A DNA stretch of 64,000 nucleotides from CAYMZZ01 sp047600605 (GCA_047600605.1 JASGKK010000001.1:2232001-2296000); one strand, 5' to 3'; counted from the first letter of the stretch, positions 9,447 through 17,559 are shown. Notes: a model not told the origin generated them from the sequence alone. Numbers and translations: made by a program.

Positions 9447-9464
9447 TATCGCAATATTACAATA
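9447..9464. promoter_or_regulatory. ArsR operator-like palindrome 2, before arsM
   Basis: TATCGCAATATTACAATA matches the reverse complement of operator 1 at 17 of 18 positions. It sits between the arsR stop and the arsM start, 19 bp before arsM, so arsM may also be repressed directly. Confidence 0.7.
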
Positions 9465-9482
9465 AACTAAACAACAATAATC

Positions 9483-10319
9483 ATGAACAATGACATTGCA
9501 TTAAAACAGCTCGTACAGGAAAAATACACCGTCATTGCCGGCCAGCCGGTAGAAGACAATCAGGCATCCTGTTGTGGTGCCGGCGGTTGCAGTACCGAAA
9601 TCGCCAACATTATGACCGACGACTACAGTGAGGTAGAGGGGTATGTACCTGCAGCCGATCTGGGCCTGGGCTGCGGATTACCCACCCAGTTTGCCCATAT
9701 AAAGCAGGGAGATACGGTAGTGGACCTGGGAGCGGGCGCCGGCAATGATTGCTTTGTTGCCCGCAGAGAAACTGGCAAAGAAGGAAAGGTCATCGGAATT
9801 GATTTCACACCTGCCATGATCGAAAAGGCACGCGCCAATGCGGTCCGGCTTGGATATGAAAATGTGGAATTCATACTCGGCGACATTGAGCAATTACCTC
9901 TCGCCGACAATTCAGCCGATGTAGTTGTAAGCAACTGTGTATTGAACCTGGTGCCTGATAAAAAAGCTGTGTTTGAACATATCTTCCGGGTACTTAAGCC
10001 CGGCGGCCATTTCAGCATTTCAGATGTGGTGCTGCTGGGAGAGCTTCCCGCAGCCCTGCGCAATGCAGCAGAAATGTATGCAGGTTGTGTAGCCGGAGCC
10101 ATCGGGCGAGATGCATACATGGACATTATTGCAGGTACAGGATTTACCGGTATTACTGTGCAAAAAGAAAAAGCTATTCATATCCCTGATGATATCCTGG
10201 GTACTTATTTCACGCCTGCTGAAATAGCGGCTTTCAATTCCACAGGACAGGGAATTTTCAGTATCACCGTGTATGCCGAAAAACCGGCGGGCTGTTGTGC
10301 ACCGGGTTGTTGCGATTAA
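9483..10319 (+). CDS. arsM: Arsenite S-adenosylmethionine methyltransferase
   Basis: This 278-residue class I methyltransferase has the SAM-binding motif VVDLGAGAGNDC (~79-90) and an acidic residue after strand beta-2 (GIDFTP). The three cysteines used by ArsM enzymes to bind As(III) are recognisable as C64 (LGLGCG), C152 (SNCVLNL) and C202 (YAGCVAG). Additional Cys pairs occur near the N-terminus (C30-C31) and at the C-terminus (CCAPGCC), which may help deliver arsenic. The enzyme converts As(III) to methylated and volatile forms. It is cotranscribed with arsR and arsC; no efflux pump gene (acr3/arsB) is present in the window, so methylation may be the main detoxification route encoded here. 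Confidence 0.93.
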   Translation: MNNDIALKQLVQEKYTVIAGQPVEDNQASCCGAGGCSTEIANIMTDDYSEVEGYVPAADLGLGCGLPTQFAHIKQGDTVVDLGAGAGNDCFVARRETGKEGKVIGIDFTPAMIEKARANAVRLGYENVEFILGDIEQLPLADNSADVVVSNCVLNLVPDKKAVFEHIFRVLKPGGHFSISDVVLLGELPAALRNAAEMYAGCVAGAIGRDAYMDIIAGTGFTGITVQKEKAIHIPDDILGTYFTPAEIAAFNSTGQGIFSITVYAEKPAGCCAPGCCD

Positions 10320-10337
10320 ACCTTCTATTTTTACTAC

Positions 10338-10757
10338 ATGAAAAATATACTGGTATTATGTACCGGCAACAGTTGCCGGAGCCAGATAGCCGAAGGTTAT
10401 CTGCGCCGGTACGCTGGCAACAAGGCCGTCATATACAGTGCGGGGGTCGAGGCACATGGCCTTAATCCCCGCGCTGTGGCGGTTATGCAACAGGACGGTA
10501 TTGATATATCGGCGCATACATCCAATGTACTTACCGAGTATACCCATCTCCATTTTGATATAGTCATCACTGTCTGCGACCATGCAAAAACTGTCTGCCC
10601 CGTATGGCCGGGTACTGCACTTGTTATCCATCACAATTTTCCTGATCCCGCACGTGCTACCGGTACAGAGGCTGAAATTGACGCGGCCTTTATCCAGGTC
10701 AGAGACCAGATAAAGGAGTACTGCAGGGCCTTTGTTCAGGAATATCTTTCGGCATAA
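10338..10757 (+). CDS. arsC: Arsenate reductase, low-molecular-weight phosphatase type
   Basis: This 139-residue LMW-PTP-fold protein has the P-loop LCTGNSCRSQ with nucleophile C8, and C80 and C87 in VCDHAKTVCP, the cysteine triad of thioredoxin-coupled (pI258-type) arsenate reductases. It reduces As(V) to As(III), which ArsM can then methylate. It starts 18 bp after arsM and is probably in the same operon. Confidence 0.9.
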   Translation: MKNILVLCTGNSCRSQIAEGYLRRYAGNKAVIYSAGVEAHGLNPRAVAVMQQDGIDISAHTSNVLTEYTHLHFDIVITVCDHAKTVCPVWPGTALVIHHNFPDPARATGTEAEIDAAFIQVRDQIKEYCRAFVQEYLSA

Positions 10758-10815
10758 CGCTTAGGGCCATCTGCCGAAATATGAGTAACTTCCTCCTACA
10801 AAAACTCAAACCGCT

Positions 10816-11250
10816 ATGCCCACTTCGGCTAAACCATCTTCCTTTCTTCTTTTTCCCTGGGGATTGCTTTCCATTCTGCTGATCCTTATTCTTAACCTGA
10901 CACTCAGCGACAGCTGGTTTGGAAAAAACTGGAGTTGGATCACCCTGGTGCTGATCATTCCTGCAGCTATTTTGGAAAATTTTAAAGTGGGCTACTCCAC
11001 TATGCGTATCATGTTTATGAAAGTGCTGTACTCACTGCTTTCATTTCTGCTGGTAGGCATGGCCTTTGGTGCAGCACTGGCTGGCTGGCAACTGGAAAAA
11101 TTCCAGAATATTACCGGTATTGACAAAGTGAAGCTGCCCTGGTATGTATTGCTGGCGCTCGTAGTGATGCTGCTGATACAGGTTGCACAGTTGTTCAGTA
11201 TGCTTAAAGCGGTGAAAAGGGAATTTATGCAGTTGGACCCTGATCAGTAA
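10816..11250 (+). CDS. Four-helix membrane protein of unknown function
   Basis: I do not recognise this 144-residue protein. It is very hydrophobic, with about four membrane segments (~10-28, ~40-56, ~72-94 and ~110-130) and a charged C-terminal tail. It starts 58 bp after arsC on the same strand, so it may be the last gene of the ars operon. The other possibility is that it stands alone. Its last 7 bp overlap the 3' end of crtY on the opposite strand. There is no evidence that it transports arsenic, and it is much smaller than Acr3 or ArsB. Confidence 0.7.
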   Translation: MPTSAKPSSFLLFPWGLLSILLILILNLTLSDSWFGKNWSWITLVLIIPAAILENFKVGYSTMRIMFMKVLYSLLSFLLVGMAFGAALAGWQLEKFQNITGIDKVKLPWYVLLALVVMLLIQVAQLFSMLKAVKREFMQLDPDQ

Positions 11251-12407
11251 GGAGATTTCTTCTGCAGGGCTGCTTTCAGAAAAGGCCATACAGGCAGGCT
11301 GCTGATCAGCCTGAGCTCGGCCGGTAGTTTACTTTCATTATCCAGAAACCGGAATACCTGCGTTGCAGTATTACGGCGAAACAGCCGGGCAAATACTGCG
11401 TGGCCGGGATAGAGTCGCCGGTACAATACCTGTAGCAGCACTTCATCATAAAAACGGAAACGTGCAGCACTGGTTGCCGTTTCGTCAATGGGCCTGCCCT
11501 GCAATAATGCTGCCGCGAGCAGATCTGACTGCTTTTGAATAAACCGGAACGTATACCCGCTGGATGGTTTGGTTTGGCCACCTGCAGTACCAAGTTGAAA
11601 TACACCATTGACCCGGCGTGGAAACCGCGTGTTGGTCATGGGTATCACGCCAAATTCTTCTTCTGTCACGGTATAGTTATCCAGTTGCAGGTATTGTTTC
11701 AGGTAATCTCTTAAACCATCCTCGTATTGTTGCGGTTCCAGTAGCGAAGACGTGAAAAGGGTATATTCTACAAGTGCTTCGTGCGCAGAAAAAGGTAATA
11801 CATAAACAAAAGCGGTCCCTTTCTGCTGACTGATGCGAAAATCCATTAAGGTAGCACGGGCAGGATCAAAACAGGGTTGTTCGGTACGGATCACCCACCC
11901 TTTAAAATGCTGCAACAGTTGAATGGCATTGGGCTGGTCAGTCACAGGCATCGGTATGGAACTGAATGCCTGTGCACCTGGATACAATCTTTCTTCTTCA
12001 CCTTCTGCTTTTACACTTACCCCCTGCGCTGTTTCAGTAATAGATTGCACACTGGCTTTCCACCAGGTAATATTCGGATGGCAGCGTATGGTGTCAAAAC
12101 AATACGTATAAAAATCAATGCCCCTTATCAGTTTATACTGATACGGATGAATAGTAAGCGGACCTGAAAAATAGCTGCTGAAAAAATCAAGTTGCGACCA
12201 GCGCCGGTATATGATATCTTCAAAAAAACCGGGATCTGTTTCCCAGAAACACCAGGTGCGGTCATTACGGATTTTCTCGTCCTTATCGATCAGCAATACC
12301 CGATTCTTTTCGAGATAACCATTCCCGATCAGACGCATGAGCAGGCTGAGACCTGCTGCTCCTGCGCCGGCAATAATGAGTTGATAGGAAGTCGACTGAT
12401 TGTTCAT
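11244..12407 (-). CDS. crtY: Lycopene beta-cyclase
   Basis: This 387-residue flavoprotein begins with the FAD-binding motif LIIAGAGAAGLSLL and carries TWCFWE, a conserved lycopene cyclase signature. It would cyclise both ends of lycopene to give beta-carotene. It is the last gene of the minus-strand crt operon, 18 bp after crtZ. The length fits the CrtY family. It ends convergently with the small membrane-protein gene, overlapping by 7 bp. Confidence 0.92.
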   Translation of the reverse strand: MNNQSTSYQLIIAGAGAAGLSLLMRLIGNGYLEKNRVLLIDKDEKIRNDRTWCFWETDPGFFEDIIYRRWSQLDFFSSYFSGPLTIHPYQYKLIRGIDFYTYCFDTIRCHPNITWWKASVQSITETAQGVSVKAEGEEERLYPGAQAFSSIPMPVTDQPNAIQLLQHFKGWVIRTEQPCFDPARATLMDFRISQQKGTAFVYVLPFSAHEALVEYTLFTSSLLEPQQYEDGLRDYLKQYLQLDNYTVTEEEFGVIPMTNTRFPRRVNGVFQLGTAGGQTKPSSGYTFRFIQKQSDLLAAALLQGRPIDETATSAARFRFYDEVLLQVLYRRLYPGHAVFARLFRRNTATQVFRFLDNESKLPAELRLISSLPVWPFLKAALQKKSPY

Positions 12408-12425
12408 TGGTAAATAACCGGCAGA

Positions 12426-12941
12426 TCACTCAGCTGATTGCTCCGGTGCATATTCTACTTTTTTGCTGCCGGCCATCAGTTGTTTGTCCCGGCGTATTTT
12501 TTCCCAGTATTTACGGGCTACCAACAGCATTCCAAAACTTTCCCCATCATGTCTGTCGAGGTGTTTATGATGCATTTTATGTGCCCAGCGGATGGCGCGT
12601 ACATATGTACTGTTGCTGCGGGTAAACCATTTGAAACGCTGATGAATGATCACATCATGTACGAGAAAGTAGGCTGCCCCATATGCCATGATTCCAAAAC
12701 CAATCGCCTGCATCCACCAGACATGGTTAAGTGTACCAAAAAGGATCAGTAAAAAACTGGGTATTGCAAATATGATAAAGAAGGCATCATTCTTTTCAAA
12801 AAAACCGGGTTCTGTCTGATGATGATCTTTGTGAAGATACCAGAGAAAGCCGTGCATTACATAACGGTGCGTAAGCCAGGTAACCCCTTCCATGGCTATA
12901 AAAGTACCCAGCAAAACAAGTATGTAGAACAAAACTGTCAT
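12426..12941 (-). CDS. crtZ: Beta-carotene hydroxylase
   Basis: This 171-residue membrane di-iron hydroxylase shows the histidine clusters of the family in order: HRYVMHG, HKDHH, HDVIIHQR and HKMHHKHL, between hydrophobic segments. It hydroxylates the beta-rings of beta-carotene to zeaxanthin. I place the start at the ATG at 12941, which overlaps the idi stop codon by one base (TGATG) and indicates translational coupling. A longer frame to 13043 would lie inside idi and lacks family support. Confidence 0.9.
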   Translation of the reverse strand: MTVLFYILVLLGTFIAMEGVTWLTHRYVMHGFLWYLHKDHHQTEPGFFEKNDAFFIIFAIPSFLLILFGTLNHVWWMQAIGFGIMAYGAAYFLVHDVIIHQRFKWFTRSNSTYVRAIRWAHKMHHKHLDRHDGESFGMLLVARKYWEKIRRDKQLMAGSKKVEYAPEQSAE

Positions 12942-13483
12942 CAGGCAGCTATTGATGCATATTTGGAAGCCCACCATTCCTGGATACGCGGAAAAGCAAG
13001 TCTGAACCAAACGGTGAAGGCTTCGGGTTCTCTTTCCAGCCATTGCTGAATGGCGGTCATATTCATAAAGCGGCTATCCATCACTTCGACAGGATTAAAT
13101 GGTACAATACCGGTGTATTCTCCGGCAAATACATGATCAAACTCATGCTCCTGCAATCCATTGCCACAATCTGCCCGGTAGATAAAATCAAAGATCGCGG
13201 TAAGCGATACTGAAAATCCCATTTCTTCCTGCAAACGTCTGACAGCAGCCTGTGCTACCGGCTCCCCTTCTCGCGGATGACTGCAGCAGGTATTGGTCCA
13301 CAACCCCGCACTATGATATTTTTCCATTGCCCGGCGCTGCAGCAGCAATTGACCTTCCGGGTTAAAAACAAACACACTAAATGCCCTGTGCAGCAACCCC
13401 TGCTGATGAGCCTGCAGTTTCCCTGCCAGTCCAACCTGTTCGTTTCTTTCATTAACCAGCACTACCTGCTCTTCCATGATCAA
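12941..13483 (-). CDS. idi: Isopentenyl-diphosphate delta-isomerase, type 1
   Basis: This 180-residue Nudix-fold isomerase contains CCSHPREGE, followed by the Nudix helix AAVRRLQEEMG and EHEFDHVF, which supply the metal ligands and catalytic Cys/Glu of type 1 Idi. It interconverts IPP and DMAPP and so feeds carotenoid precursor supply. It lies inside the crt operon and is coupled to crtZ. The protein may start at the third codon (MEEQ) rather than the first. Confidence 0.92.
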   Translation of the reverse strand: MIMEEQVVLVNERNEQVGLAGKLQAHQQGLLHRAFSVFVFNPEGQLLLQRRAMEKYHSAGLWTNTCCSHPREGEPVAQAAVRRLQEEMGFSVSLTAIFDFIYRADCGNGLQEHEFDHVFAGEYTGIVPFNPVEVMDSRFMNMTAIQQWLEREPEAFTVWFRLAFPRIQEWWASKYASIAA

Positions 13484-13549
13484 CTATTTTTCAATTCAAC
13501 TGCAAATTTACCAAATGCCTCATTAACGGCTTTACTTATACTGACTTAT

Positions 13550-14416
13550 TTAGCCCGTAACAGTAACCGGGCTTTCTGCATTGATCAGCCGTAACTGATT
13601 TTTTACAGCAGCACGCAACACAATCATCCATTTGTAATGATTCGGAATACGCACCCGTTTGTTGAGAATACAGGATGCCTGCATTCTTTTTATTTTGCGG
13701 AACAATGAGGAATAATATTTATAAGCCACATATACCCCAAAACGGGCTTTGATCGGCAGACGTAAAATACCTGCATACGCTTCCTTGAAATCGCTTTGTA
13801 TATCGGTTTCAATTTGTTTCTTGTCGGCACAAGTGAAATTATTAAAATCACAACGGGGAAAATAGACTCGCGAAAGACCGGAATGATCAGCACGGATATC
13901 GCGGAGAAAATTGACTTTTTGAAAAGCCGCACCCAGGGCCCTGGCAGATTTCTTCAGTTCTTCATACCGCAGCCTGTCTCCTTCACAAAAAACAGTCAGG
14001 CACATCAGCCCGACTACTTCAGCAGAGCCATAGATATATTCTTCATATCCCTTCTGATCATAGCTTTGACGTGTAAGATCCATCTCCATGCTTTTAAAAA
14101 AAGCGTCTATCAGCGTATGATCGATATCATACTGATTGACTGTAAGCTGGAAACTATGTAAAATGGGATTGAGGCTGATACCACGCTCTATGGCCTGGTA
14201 TGTTTCGTACTTAAACTCCTGTAGCAGCTCTGCTTTATTGAAATCGTGAAAGCTGTCGACAATTTCGTCGGCCATGCGTACGAAACCATAAATGTTGCAA
14301 ACAGGTGCACGAAGATCTTTATGCAGCATACGAATAGCCGAAGAAAAAGAAGTACTGTAGCGCCGGGTTACCGTGCTGCTACATTCTTCGCTGGCAGTAT
14401 GAAACAATTGTATCAT
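13550..14416 (-). CDS. crtB: Phytoene synthase
   Basis: This 288-residue squalene/phytoene synthase has both aspartate-rich substrate sites: DEIVDSFHD (~50-58) and RDIRAD (~190). It also has YSTSFSSA near the N-terminus and YIYGSAEVVGLM, typical of CrtB. It condenses two geranylgeranyl diphosphates to phytoene. It lies 30 bp after crtI; a gap of about 66 bp separates it from idi. No geranylgeranyl diphosphate synthase gene is in the window. Confidence 0.93.
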   Translation of the reverse strand: MIQLFHTASEECSSTVTRRYSTSFSSAIRMLHKDLRAPVCNIYGFVRMADEIVDSFHDFNKAELLQEFKYETYQAIERGISLNPILHSFQLTVNQYDIDHTLIDAFFKSMEMDLTRQSYDQKGYEEYIYGSAEVVGLMCLTVFCEGDRLRYEELKKSARALGAAFQKVNFLRDIRADHSGLSRVYFPRCDFNNFTCADKKQIETDIQSDFKEAYAGILRLPIKARFGVYVAYKYYSSLFRKIKRMQASCILNKRVRIPNHYKWMIVLRAAVKNQLRLINAESPVTVTG

Positions 14417-14446
14417 GCAGGCAGTTTTGTTGGTCTGACGAAAATA

Positions 14447-15925
14447 TCAGCGATTTGCTTTGATAAGTTCTTTTGCCACCACCTCTCCGCTGATAAGGCT
14501 GGGAGGCACACCGGGGCCTGGTACAGTAAGCTGACCGGTGAAAAAAAGATTTTTTACTTTTTTGCTTTGACAGGAAGGGCGCAATATGGCTGTCTGCCGA
14601 AGCGTATTGGCCAGCCCATACGCATTGCCTCTGAATGAGTGATAATCCTTCACAAAATCACTTACCGAATACGATTGCCAGCAGGTTATCGCCTCTCTGA
14701 ACGTTTCTCCGCTCAGCTCTTCCAGCCGTGTCGCAATGTGATCGAAATATTCTTTCCGCAAATCCATTGTATCTCCTTCCAGACCCGAAGCAACCGGCAC
14801 AAGAAAAACGAGTGTTTCACCATCAGCAGGAGCCATGGTTCGGTCGGTAAGCGATGGTACACTTACATAAAACAATGGACTCGATGGCCATGCCGGTTTT
14901 TTATAAATGGCATATCCATGTGGTTCAAAAGGCACATCAAAGAACAAGTTATGATGACACAAGCGGGTCAGTCTTTTTTTCACTCCTACATAATACAACA
15001 GACAGGATGGAGCCATGACCCGCGAATTCCAGTATTTTTCTGAATAGGTACGATGCTGTGGCTGCAACAGATTGGTTTCTGTAAAATGATAATCTGCTCC
15101 GCTGATCACTGCATCTGCCTGATAACTTCCTTTATCCGTTACTACACCAGTTGCACGGCCGTTTACCACAGTTATTTCTTTCACTTCCTCGGCGTATCTC
15201 AGTTGCACACCCAGTTCACCAGCCAGTTGTACCATAGCTCTGACCACTGTATACATACCTCCTTCCGGGTGCCAGGTACCTCCTTTGATATCTGCATAGT
15301 TCATCAGGCTGTAGAGTGCCGGTGTATCCTGCGGCAATGCCCCCAGAAACAACACAGGAAATTCCATGAGCTGTCTGATACGGGGATCTTTGAAGTAACG
15401 GGCAATATGCCGGCGTATCGAAGTAAAGACATCAAGCCGGAATACACCGCTGATAGTAGGCCAGTCCATAAACTCCGTCAGCGATCGGCCGGGCTTATAC
15501 ACCAGCCTGTTCATACCCACAGCATACTTGTAAGCAGCGCCTTTCAGATAACGGTCCAGTTTTTTTGCACTTCCCGGTTCCCAACTTTCAAACAACTCTT
15601 TCAATGGCTCCAGTTGAGCAGGTATATCGGTATAATCATCATTCCAGTACACCCGGTAAGACGGGTCTAACCTGTGCAGTTTGTAATAATCATTTACCTG
15701 ACGGCCAAACTGGGCAAAGTATCTTTCAAAGACATCGGGCATCCAGTAAAAACTGGGGCCTTTATCAAATACAAAATCATCCTGTATCCAACAGGCTGCA
15801 CGCCCGCCGGGTGTATTGTTTTTTTCAAATACGGTCACCTCCCAGCCCTCCCGGGCCATAAAAGATGCCGCAGAAAGTCCTGCAAAGCCACTGCCTGTTA
15901 CAATAACTTTTCTGCGCGCTGCCAT
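14447..15925 (-). CDS. crtI: Phytoene desaturase (lycopene-forming)
   Basis: This 492-residue FAD oxidoreductase has the dinucleotide-binding motif VTGSGFAGLSAASFMA at the N-terminus and the C-terminal CrtI signature FFTGQLTVPGPGVPPSLISGE. It introduces double bonds into phytoene to give lycopene. It is the first biosynthetic gene of the operon, 14 bp after the ECF sigma gene, so sigma factor and pigment genes are probably on one transcript. Confidence 0.94.
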   Translation of the reverse strand: MAARRKVIVTGSGFAGLSAASFMAREGWEVTVFEKNNTPGGRAACWIQDDFVFDKGPSFYWMPDVFERYFAQFGRQVNDYYKLHRLDPSYRVYWNDDYTDIPAQLEPLKELFESWEPGSAKKLDRYLKGAAYKYAVGMNRLVYKPGRSLTEFMDWPTISGVFRLDVFTSIRRHIARYFKDPRIRQLMEFPVLFLGALPQDTPALYSLMNYADIKGGTWHPEGGMYTVVRAMVQLAGELGVQLRYAEEVKEITVVNGRATGVVTDKGSYQADAVISGADYHFTETNLLQPQHRTYSEKYWNSRVMAPSCLLYYVGVKKRLTRLCHHNLFFDVPFEPHGYAIYKKPAWPSSPLFYVSVPSLTDRTMAPADGETLVFLVPVASGLEGDTMDLRKEYFDHIATRLEELSGETFREAITCWQSYSVSDFVKDYHSFRGNAYGLANTLRQTAILRPSCQSKKVKNLFFTGQLTVPGPGVPPSLISGEVVAKELIKANR

Positions 15926-15939
15926 AAATGCAAATCAAA

Positions 15940-16440
15940 TCAATGGCGACTGATCCGTTCTTTTAAAAGTTTGCGTGCGAAGTGTATACGGCTTTTTACC
16001 GTACCTAAGGGTTCATCCAGCAGATCTGCGATCTCCTGATACTTATATCCATCAAAATAAAGCTGAAAGGGAATTTTGAATATTTCAGGCAACTGATGAA
16101 TAGCCGCATAGATCTCCTTCATGCGCAAATCAGTTTCAGCTCCATTGTTAACTGATGCCTGTTTGAGGTTGATCAGGTAATCATTGGGTGTGCTGTCAAA
16201 AATAGTGCGCTGCTTGGCCTTGCGGCGATAATCATTGATAAATATGTTGCGCATGATTGTAAATAACCATGCTTTGATATTGGTACCGACATTGTACTTC
16301 TCTTTATTCGCAAGAGCTTTATACAATGTTTCCTGATACAGGTCGTTGGCTGCTTCACTATCCCTTGTCAGATTAATGGCAAAGGGCTTGAGAAAGTCAG
16401 CGTTCTCAAGCAAAACCTCATTAAAATCTGTAGTGGGCAT
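15940..16440 (-). CDS. ECF-type RNA polymerase sigma factor of the carotenoid operon
   Basis: This 166-residue sigma-70 family protein has region 2 (DLYQETLYKALANKEKY, WLFTIMRNIFINDYRR) and region 4 (LPEIFKIPFQLYFDGYKYQEIADLLDEPLGTVKSRIHFARK), with no region 3 and no extra domains. It heads the operon containing crtI-crtB-idi-crtZ-crtY. The neighbouring B12-binding MerR regulator lies 101 bp upstream on the same strand. The arrangement parallels light-induced carotenogenesis systems in other phyla (CarQ in Myxococcus, LitS in Streptomyces), but that function is inference here. Confidence 0.88.
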   Translation of the reverse strand: MPTTDFNEVLLENADFLKPFAINLTRDSEAANDLYQETLYKALANKEKYNVGTNIKAWLFTIMRNIFINDYRRKAKQRTIFDSTPNDYLINLKQASVNNGAETDLRMKEIYAAIHQLPEIFKIPFQLYFDGYKYQEIADLLDEPLGTVKSRIHFARKLLKERISRH

Positions 16441-16473
16441 TTCTTTTGTTTAATTTTATAGGGCCTAAAGTTA

Positions 16474-16508
16474 AACAAAATAAATACCCTGTCCAACTTA
16501 ATTTTGTT
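16474..16508. promoter_or_regulatory. Inverted repeat upstream of the sigma/crt operon, candidate operator
   Basis: AACAAAAT (16474-16481) and ATTTTGTT (16501-16508) form a perfect 8-bp inverted repeat with a 19-bp spacer, 34-68 bp before the sigma gene start. The spacer contains TTGGACAGGG on the minus strand. The position suits a regulator-binding site overlapping the promoter, for example for the adjacent MerR protein. The arms are AT-rich, so chance is possible. Confidence 0.4.
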
Positions 16509-16541
16509 AGGGAAATGTGAAGAGGAGAAAGAAGAGATAGG

Positions 16542-17426
16542 TTATTGATTTTCAATAGTTTCAATAAATTCCATCATTTCGGGCAGGCTGTGTTTGAAAG
16601 TCACTTTGGGAGGCAGGTTACGCCTGTAATGCTGTACTAGAGTACCGGAAATATAGGTAGGGAGGGCCGGCATATGCTGCTCGATCTGGCGCAGCAATTT
16701 TTCAAAATTAAACTGTGGTGAAGTACTGGTCAGATGTATAAAGGCCATATCCGGCTGCAGGCTTTTGGCCACACTGGTCACATCATTGATCGGCACATTG
16801 GCACCAAGATAAATAACCCTGCCGCCACGGCTCTTGATAATATAGGCGAGGAAAAGTAATCCCAGTTCATGATACTCTCCTGATGGCAGATACAACATAC
16901 ACCGTTTTCCTTCGGGATTACATTTCAATCCATCAATCGCTACAATGAGTTTCTGCCGGATGATATTGCTCACAAAATGTTCCTGTGCTGGCAGTATATG
17001 ACCGGTTTGCCAGAGTATGCCGATCTTTTCCAGGAAAGGGAAAATGATATCGCGTACAGTACGTTCCATGCCGTGTTCGGCAATGTATTTATTCACTGTA
17101 CATTCAAACGCATCGGTACAGAGATCAACCATTTCACGCAGCAGCTCATTTACTATCCGCTCCTGTGCCGCTTCAGCTTCTCTTAACTCCAGTATCCGGG
17201 CGCAGATCTCATCGGGCTGCATCCGGTCAATATGCGATATCTTATAACCATACTTATTGAGTAGGGCAATGTTCAGTATGGTCTTCAGCTGTTCATTGGT
17301 ATAATAGCGGATATTGGTACAACTCCGCTGTGGCTTGAGAAAGTTATAGCGCTGCTCCCACATACGTATTGTGTGGGCCTTAATACCGGAGAGATTCTCC
17401 AGGTCCTTAATGGTAAAAGCGCTCAT
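16542..17426 (-). CDS. MerR-family regulator with cobalamin-binding domain (CarH/LitR-like photoreceptor)
   Basis: This 294-residue regulator has an N-terminal MerR helix-turn-helix (FTIKDLENLSGIKAHTIRMWEQRY), a helical B12-cap domain (~90-165) and a Rossmann B12-binding domain. The W-x9-EH motif of light-sensing CarH proteins is intact (W139, E149, H150), as is the lower-ligand motif E-x-H-x-x-G with H186. In Thermus CarH a His follows the Trp and ligates cobalt after illumination; here that position is Gln140. By analogy it should bind adenosylcobalamin in the dark, repress the crt operon, and release it in light. The position beside the sigma-crt operon supports this. A -7-like TTAGTTTG (17441-17448) lies 15 bp before the start. 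Confidence 0.88.
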   Translation of the reverse strand: MSAFTIKDLENLSGIKAHTIRMWEQRYNFLKPQRSCTNIRYYTNEQLKTILNIALLNKYGYKISHIDRMQPDEICARILELREAEAAQERIVNELLREMVDLCTDAFECTVNKYIAEHGMERTVRDIIFPFLEKIGILWQTGHILPAQEHFVSNIIRQKLIVAIDGLKCNPEGKRCMLYLPSGEYHELGLLFLAYIIKSRGGRVIYLGANVPINDVTSVAKSLQPDMAFIHLTSTSPQFNFEKLLRQIEQHMPALPTYISGTLVQHYRRNLPPKVTFKHSLPEMMEFIETIENQ

Positions 17427-17469
17427 AGTACTATTAAATACAAACTAAGTCTGAAATGGTTGGTTGAGT

Positions 17470-17559
17470 AATAAGTTTTGAGTGATAAGTTTTAAGTCCT
17501 GTATTCTGATTTTAGGGACAATTCGTTGTTTACTTACAACTTATAACTTAAAACTTACA
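17470..17559. repeat. Stem-loop with arms of four 7-nt units
   Basis: The left arm (17470-17497) is four 7-nt units of the form nnTnAGT. The right arm (17532-17559) is four units of the form ACTTAnA. The arms pair at 23 of 28 positions across a 34-nt loop. The right arm covers the stop codon of the CpsB-like gene. It lies upstream of the start of that gene's neighbour on the transcript end side, and may act as a 3'-end structure or terminator. Confidence 0.7.

Noticed and set aside
13550..13580. AGCCCG/CGGGCT stem at the 3' end of crtB as terminator
   Set aside because: Six-bp stem within the coding end, not followed by a U run; the operon appears to continue into idi.
14639..15670. Long plus-strand open frames opposite crtI
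   Set aside because: They mirror the codon pattern of crtI on the other strand and have no recognisable domain or translation start signals.
17470..17559. CRISPR-like short repeats
   Set aside because: Units are only 7-8 nt, contiguous, without spacers, and arranged as inverted arms; no cas genes are present.
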